Assembly: GCF_900099675.1 (NCBI RefSeq)
Contig: NZ_FNDQ01000012.1
Span: forward strand, 1 to 64,000
Length of the DNA stretch: 64,000 nt
Direction of reading: 5' to 3'
Origin: Myroides phaeus
Lineage (GTDB): Bacteria; Bacteroidota; Bacteroidia; Flavobacteriales; Flavobacteriaceae
Part shown: in pieces, positions 60,471-64,000 of the stretch
How positions within the stretch are numbered: position 1 is the first letter of the stretch
Layout of the letters: each line of letters opens with the position of its first letter
Made by a program: the position numbers and the translations under genes
The notes under the pieces: model-generated
Databases searched by the model: none
Told to the model about the DNA's origin: nothing
The model's input: the letters and a program-made list of their open reading frames with translations, nothing else

Positions 60471-63400
60471 TTACAACTTTCTACGGTTGTCAAAAGAACG
60501 AGTATCAATCAATTTGTAATACGGATCTATACCAACTTCTGTTGGTTCTTCATCTACAATAATTGTAAACTCATTTTCAATTGCAGTTATTTTTACTTTT
60601 TTCAAGTAAAGCACCTTTTCATCTTTCGAATTCTTATCACTTGCCTCTTTTGATTTGTCAACCTTTGTAAAAACACCTACCTCAACATAATCTGCCAAAG
60701 GAAGAGATTCTATCACCAAGTCTTTATCTCCTTTAAAAGTTAATTGTTTACCTCCCTTATCAGCATACAACTTCTCTCCTTTTTCACCTGCTCTATGTTT
60801 ACTCACAAAAGCCTTTATCTTCACTTCATACTTGCCGTTGTCTAACTTTTTAACCTCTGCTTTATCAACGTAATTATCGTAAAGTGTTATCGTTTCAAAC
60901 ATATCTTTAATCATATATTGCAACGAATCTGGTGTAACTACTTTTAAATCGGCTACTAACTCCGCTGTTGTTGTAAAAGGAGCCTCTTGAAAAGCAACCT
61001 TTTTAATATATGCTTTCAACGTACCATTTAGCTTATCATCTCCAATATAATCACTCAATGTATAGAATACTAAAGACCCTTTGTTATAGTGTATGTATTG
61101 TTGATTTTCGTTATACATCAATGGTTGCTCTTTCTTTCTCTCGCTACCTCTTCCTCTCAAATAACCATCTAACGCATCTTTTAAGAAACGACGCATTTGT
61201 CCTTTTCCATATTCCTGTTCTAATACTTTAAGCGAACTATATTCAGACAAACTCTCTGATAACATCGTTACCCCTTGTACGTTTCCTCCAATCACTTGAT
61301 GTGCCCACCACTGATGTGCTACCTCGTGAGAAGTAACAGAGAAAGGGTAATCTACTGCATTTTCATCTGTCTCATCTACATCTGCTACAAACCCAATTGT
61401 TTCTGAAAAAGGAATTGTATTCGCAAACGATTGGGCAAATGACCCCATTGTCAATGGAAACTCAATAATACGCACTTGCTTATGTTGATACGGACTAAAC
61501 TCTTTACTGTAATAAGCTAATGACTTTTTCACACCTGAAACCATACGATCTACATTATATGGATGTCCTTTATGATAGTACACTTCTATATTAATGCCAT
61601 TCCACTTCTCTGCTTTCACTTCATATCGTCCAGAATTAAACGCATAAAAGTTCAACATCTTTTGGTCCATCTTGTAGTGGAAATAACGTCTATCACCATC
61701 TGTCCACTCTTTTTGCAAATACCCAGGAGCAATTGCAATTTGGTCAGCTGCTGTGCTTACAGTTGTTTCAAATCGAATCCAATCAGAATCGCTACTGATA
61801 TACGTATTTTGCAACGCCTTTTTATCCGATTGCTTTGCCATACGCTCTTTCGGCTGTAAATCGTATTTCTTACGTACCTCATCGTCGGTTAACTCACCTC
61901 TCTCGCTATACCCTAAAGATGGAAATATACTATTATTGATAAAAGTACCATTCTCTAAGACAGGCGAATTTGAACGCAGTAACGTATTCGGTTTATTAGC
62001 AACAGTAAATGTCATCTTCACAGAATCACCAGGTTGAAGTGGTGTTTTAAAACGGTAAAACTGCAACCCTTGCACACTATCTTGAGACAAGAAGTCAGCT
62101 CCCTCAATCGCTATCGTATTTTTGTAATCAACCAAATAATTAACAAGTAAACTATCTACTGCTTGAGTAGATTTATTCTTCAACACATACGTTCCTTTTG
62201 CAGAGAAATCACGCGTATTAGGAAAAATATCAAAGTCCACTTTTACATCAACAATACGAGGTAACACTAACGAAGCATACTTTTTATACGTCTTTTCATA
62301 TTCCACTTGAAGCAACTCCATTTCTTTCGCTGAATGGTAAGTATTCAGTACAGTCGCTTCATAATACAAATAACTACCTATCGATAAAAAACCTACTAAA
62401 CACAACACTGTTGGAACAACAATCAATGCATTTGCTCTTTGTTTTGCATAAAAAATACGCTCTTTTAAACTACTAAATGTTCCTCTTCTCCAAAACAATA
62501 AAGTCAATCCACCTAAGAAACCAACAAATAAAAGCCAGTAAAAAGCATAGATATAGAACTTCATTGCTCCACTGCCAAAACCATTCATATCTGAATAAGA
62601 AGACTTTGGTAAATCATTAAAGAAAAACAGCTGTTGCTCTATTCCAATAGCAGTCAATTCAGGCCAAGCAATAGATACGGTTAACAACACAAAGAAACCA
62701 ATAATATAGTTTCTAAACATCGTTTGAACAGCGATACTAAACAACGCCCAAATGATATAACCTACCCACGAAAAAGCAAGTAAACTACGTAAATACAAGC
62801 CTATTTCAAATTGGTAATAACCATTGTAAATTTGAATTCCTATTCCCGTTACCATAACCAATAATAACAATACAAACTGCAATGCTATTAAGGCAAAAAA
62901 CTTAGAAACAAAGAACACCCAGTTTGGTGTAGCTGTTGAATCTACTAATAAGTTCATTTTAGACAACGAACCTCTTTGTACTAATAATCCAGAACCAAGG
63001 AACGTCATAATCAAGATAAACAAATCAAATGTGCTTCCTGGTATTTCTAAGATACTACGGGTTAATGGGAATGTTTTAGTACCATACATCGTCATAGCAA
63101 ATCTACCTACAGATACCATAAACAATATCCCCACACCTATTAAGATTAAGAATACTCTATTCTTTGCTAAATATTTAAAATCAAGTTTTGCAAATGCCCA
63201 TACATTAGTCCAATCTCTTTTACACGAGTAATCGTAAGTTACTTTCGGCAATTCAATTTTAAAAATTCCGATAAAGTTGTTTTTAGTAACGCGTTCTCCT
63301 TTTACTTTTTTACCAAAAGACAATGTCATTGGGTGTTGAGAAAAACGGAACATCTTTCCTAACAACACTAAGAAAAAGGCAGTAACACCTAACCATATTA

Positions 63401-64000
63401 AACGGTTGATGATAAACCATTTTTCTAACGGAAGTCCGTTGTAATTCATCTCATTTACAGTCCAATATTGTGTGTAATAACGCAAAGCTTGTCCACCTGT
63501 CGGATCAATCAACGCTGCTACCACACGATTGTCTAAATCAGATGCTATACCACCTACAACCCCTTGTAAGATGATTAATATCAAAATAACCACAAAACCG
63601 ATGTACACATTTCGAGTCAAGGTAACTACTGCAAACACAATAGCCCCCATAAACAGCATATTCGGAATGACATTGAACAAATACACTTGTACATAGTTCA
63701 TAATATTATTGGGTCCAACCAACGTCTCATTTGCCCACGGTAAAAGCGTAGCGATAAACGCAGCTACTCCCATAGACAATGAAATCATCAGGGTAACCAA
63801 GAATGAACTCAAGAATTTACCTGCTAAATAATCAACTTTAGAAAAGGGATAAGCATAAAGTACGTGATGCACATTATACTTGTAATCCCTGTATATTGAA
63901 GCTCCAATAATAGATGGAAACAAAAAGTACAACAGCGAATTAAAGCTATAAATGAAAGAGTTTAACATCAATGGCGAATTGACAAAACGCAATGAGCTTG
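60471..64000 (-). CDS. ABC-2 permease/M1 aminopeptidase fusion (5' end beyond the window)
   Basis: The visible part is about 1175 residues; the start codon lies past base 64000. The N-terminal half has ABC-2 type membrane helices in two blocks (roughly residues 10-220 and 270-540 of the visible part). One more helix near 530-550 precedes a large periplasmic M1 peptidase domain. The zinc site HEVAHQWWAHQ starts at about visible residue 889, and SESLSEYSSL supplies the second glutamate 18 residues on. GSFAQSFANTIPFSE stands where M1 enzymes have GxMEN. Such fusions are usual in Bacteroidota, and their ATPase is generally encoded next door, probably outside this window. The role is unknown, perhaps peptide processing linked to transport. 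Confidence 0.9.
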   Translation of the reverse strand, partial: SSLRFVNSPLMLNSFIYSFNSLLYFLFPSIIGASIYRDYKYNVHHVLYAYPFSKVDYLAGKFLSSFLVTLMISLSMGVAAFIATLLPWANETLVGPNNIMNYVQVYLFNVIPNMLFMGAIVFAVVTLTRNVYIGFVVILILIILQGVVGGIASDLDNRVVAALIDPTGGQALRYYTQYWTVNEMNYNGLPLEKWFIINRLIWLGVTAFFLVLLGKMFRFSQHPMTLSFGKKVKGERVTKNNFIGIFKIELPKVTYDYSCKRDWTNVWAFAKLDFKYLAKNRVFLILIGVGILFMVSVGRFAMTMYGTKTFPLTRSILEIPGSTFDLFILIMTFLGSGLLVQRGSLSKMNLLVDSTATPNWVFFVSKFFALIALQFVLLLLVMVTGIGIQIYNGYYQFEIGLYLRSLLAFSWVGYIIWALFSIAVQTMFRNYIIGFFVLLTVSIAWPELTAIGIEQQLFFFNDLPKSSYSDMNGFGSGAMKFYIYAFYWLLFVGFLGGLTLLFWRRGTFSSLKERIFYAKQRANALIVVPTVLCLVGFLSIGSYLYYEATVLNTYHSAKEMELLQVEYEKTYKKYASLVLPRIVDVKVDFDIFPNTRDFSAKGTYVLKNKSTQAVDSLLVNYLVDYKNTIAIEGADFLSQDSVQGLQFYRFKTPLQPGDSVKMTFTVANKPNTLLRSNSPVLENGTFINNSIFPSLGYSERGELTDDEVRKKYDLQPKERMAKQSDKKALQNTYISSDSDWIRFETTVSTAADQIAIAPGYLQKEWTDGDRRYFHYKMDQKMLNFYAFNSGRYEVKAEKWNGINIEVYYHKGHPYNVDRMVSGVKKSLAYYSKEFSPYQHKQVRIIEFPLTMGSFAQSFANTIPFSETIGFVADVDETDENAVDYPFSVTSHEVAHQWWAHQVIGGNVQGVTMLSESLSEYSSLKVLEQEYGKGQMRRFLKDALDGYLRGRGSERKKEQPLMYNENQQYIHYNKGSLVFYTLSDYIGDDKLNGTLKAYIKKVAFQEAPFTTTAELVADLKVVTPDSLQYMIKDMFETITLYDNYVDKAEVKKLDNGKYEVKIKAFVSKHRAGEKGEKLYADKGGKQLTFKGDKDLVIESLPLADYVEVGVFTKVDKSKEASDKNSKDEKVLYLKKVKITAIENEFTIIVDEEPTEVGIDPYYKLIDTRSFDNRRKL

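Overview
The window looks like chromosomal DNA of an AT-rich member of Bacteroidota, family Flavobacteriaceae, possibly Myroides or a close relative. This is inferred from the gene families, from promoters of the TTG-N(17-23)-TAnnTTTG type, from the scarcity of Shine-Dalgarno sequences, and from family-typical forms such as a CarB of 950 residues, a NusB with a long N-terminal extension and an ABC-permease/M1-peptidase fusion. Nearly all of it is core housekeeping sequence. No rRNA, tRNA, CRISPR array, prophage or complete insertion sequence is visible.

Layout. 0-12 kb: a type II sulfide:quinone oxidoreductase with a palindromic operator-like site, folD, ffh, a long RluA-type pseudouridine synthase, a DUF445 membrane protein, four poorly characterised genes and hisS. 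12-19 kb: an orphan MacB-type permease, a short RluA-type synthase, a GNAT acetyltransferase, a CPBP protease, then a serA-like/serC/acyl-CoA reductase operon diverging from a ferredoxin gene. The serA-like product has lost the catalytic Arg and His and the Rossmann glycine motif. 19.8-22 kb: an accessory-looking, gene-poor stretch with a decayed gene plus hairpin repeat, a thioesterase, an orphan cobalamin riboswitch and rpmH. 22-34 kb: carB, rmuC, mgtE, an Fsr-like exporter, meaB, a MATE exporter, an outer-membrane barrel and a PPK2 kinase. 34-44 kb: a DUF6929-like protein, a tolC/hlyD/permease/permease export operon without an ATPase, a 56-bp perfect palindrome, an ABC-F ATPase and nhaA. 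44-52 kb: the second copy of the small-ORF/hairpin unit, lipA, gap, yajC, a DUF1573 lipoprotein, nusB, an ABC exporter, a PUR/DUF3276 protein and a fluoride riboswitch driving a CLC-F type transporter. 52-64 kb: a glutamate-synthase-like FMN protein, EamA, a PLP dehydratase, a cyclophilin-FKBP fusion, an MFS exporter, an SMR exporter, trmD, rplS and an ABC-permease/M1 peptidase that runs off the window.

How genes fit together. serC and the serA-like gene sit where a serine pathway would be, but the dehydrogenase looks inactive, so SerC may mainly serve vitamin B6 synthesis. The fluoride riboswitch and the CLC-F gene form a self-contained resistance unit. The cobalamin riboswitch has no obvious B12 gene beneath it. 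trmD and rplS are adjacent, but rplS has its own promoter and a structured leader.

The most unusual structure is a two-copy unit at about 20.1-20.35 kb and 44.0-44.36 kb, in opposite orientations: a small ORF (intact in one copy, broken in the other) followed directly by a long imperfect hairpin built from 11-bp TGTGGTACTAR repeats. I do not recognise it as a named element.
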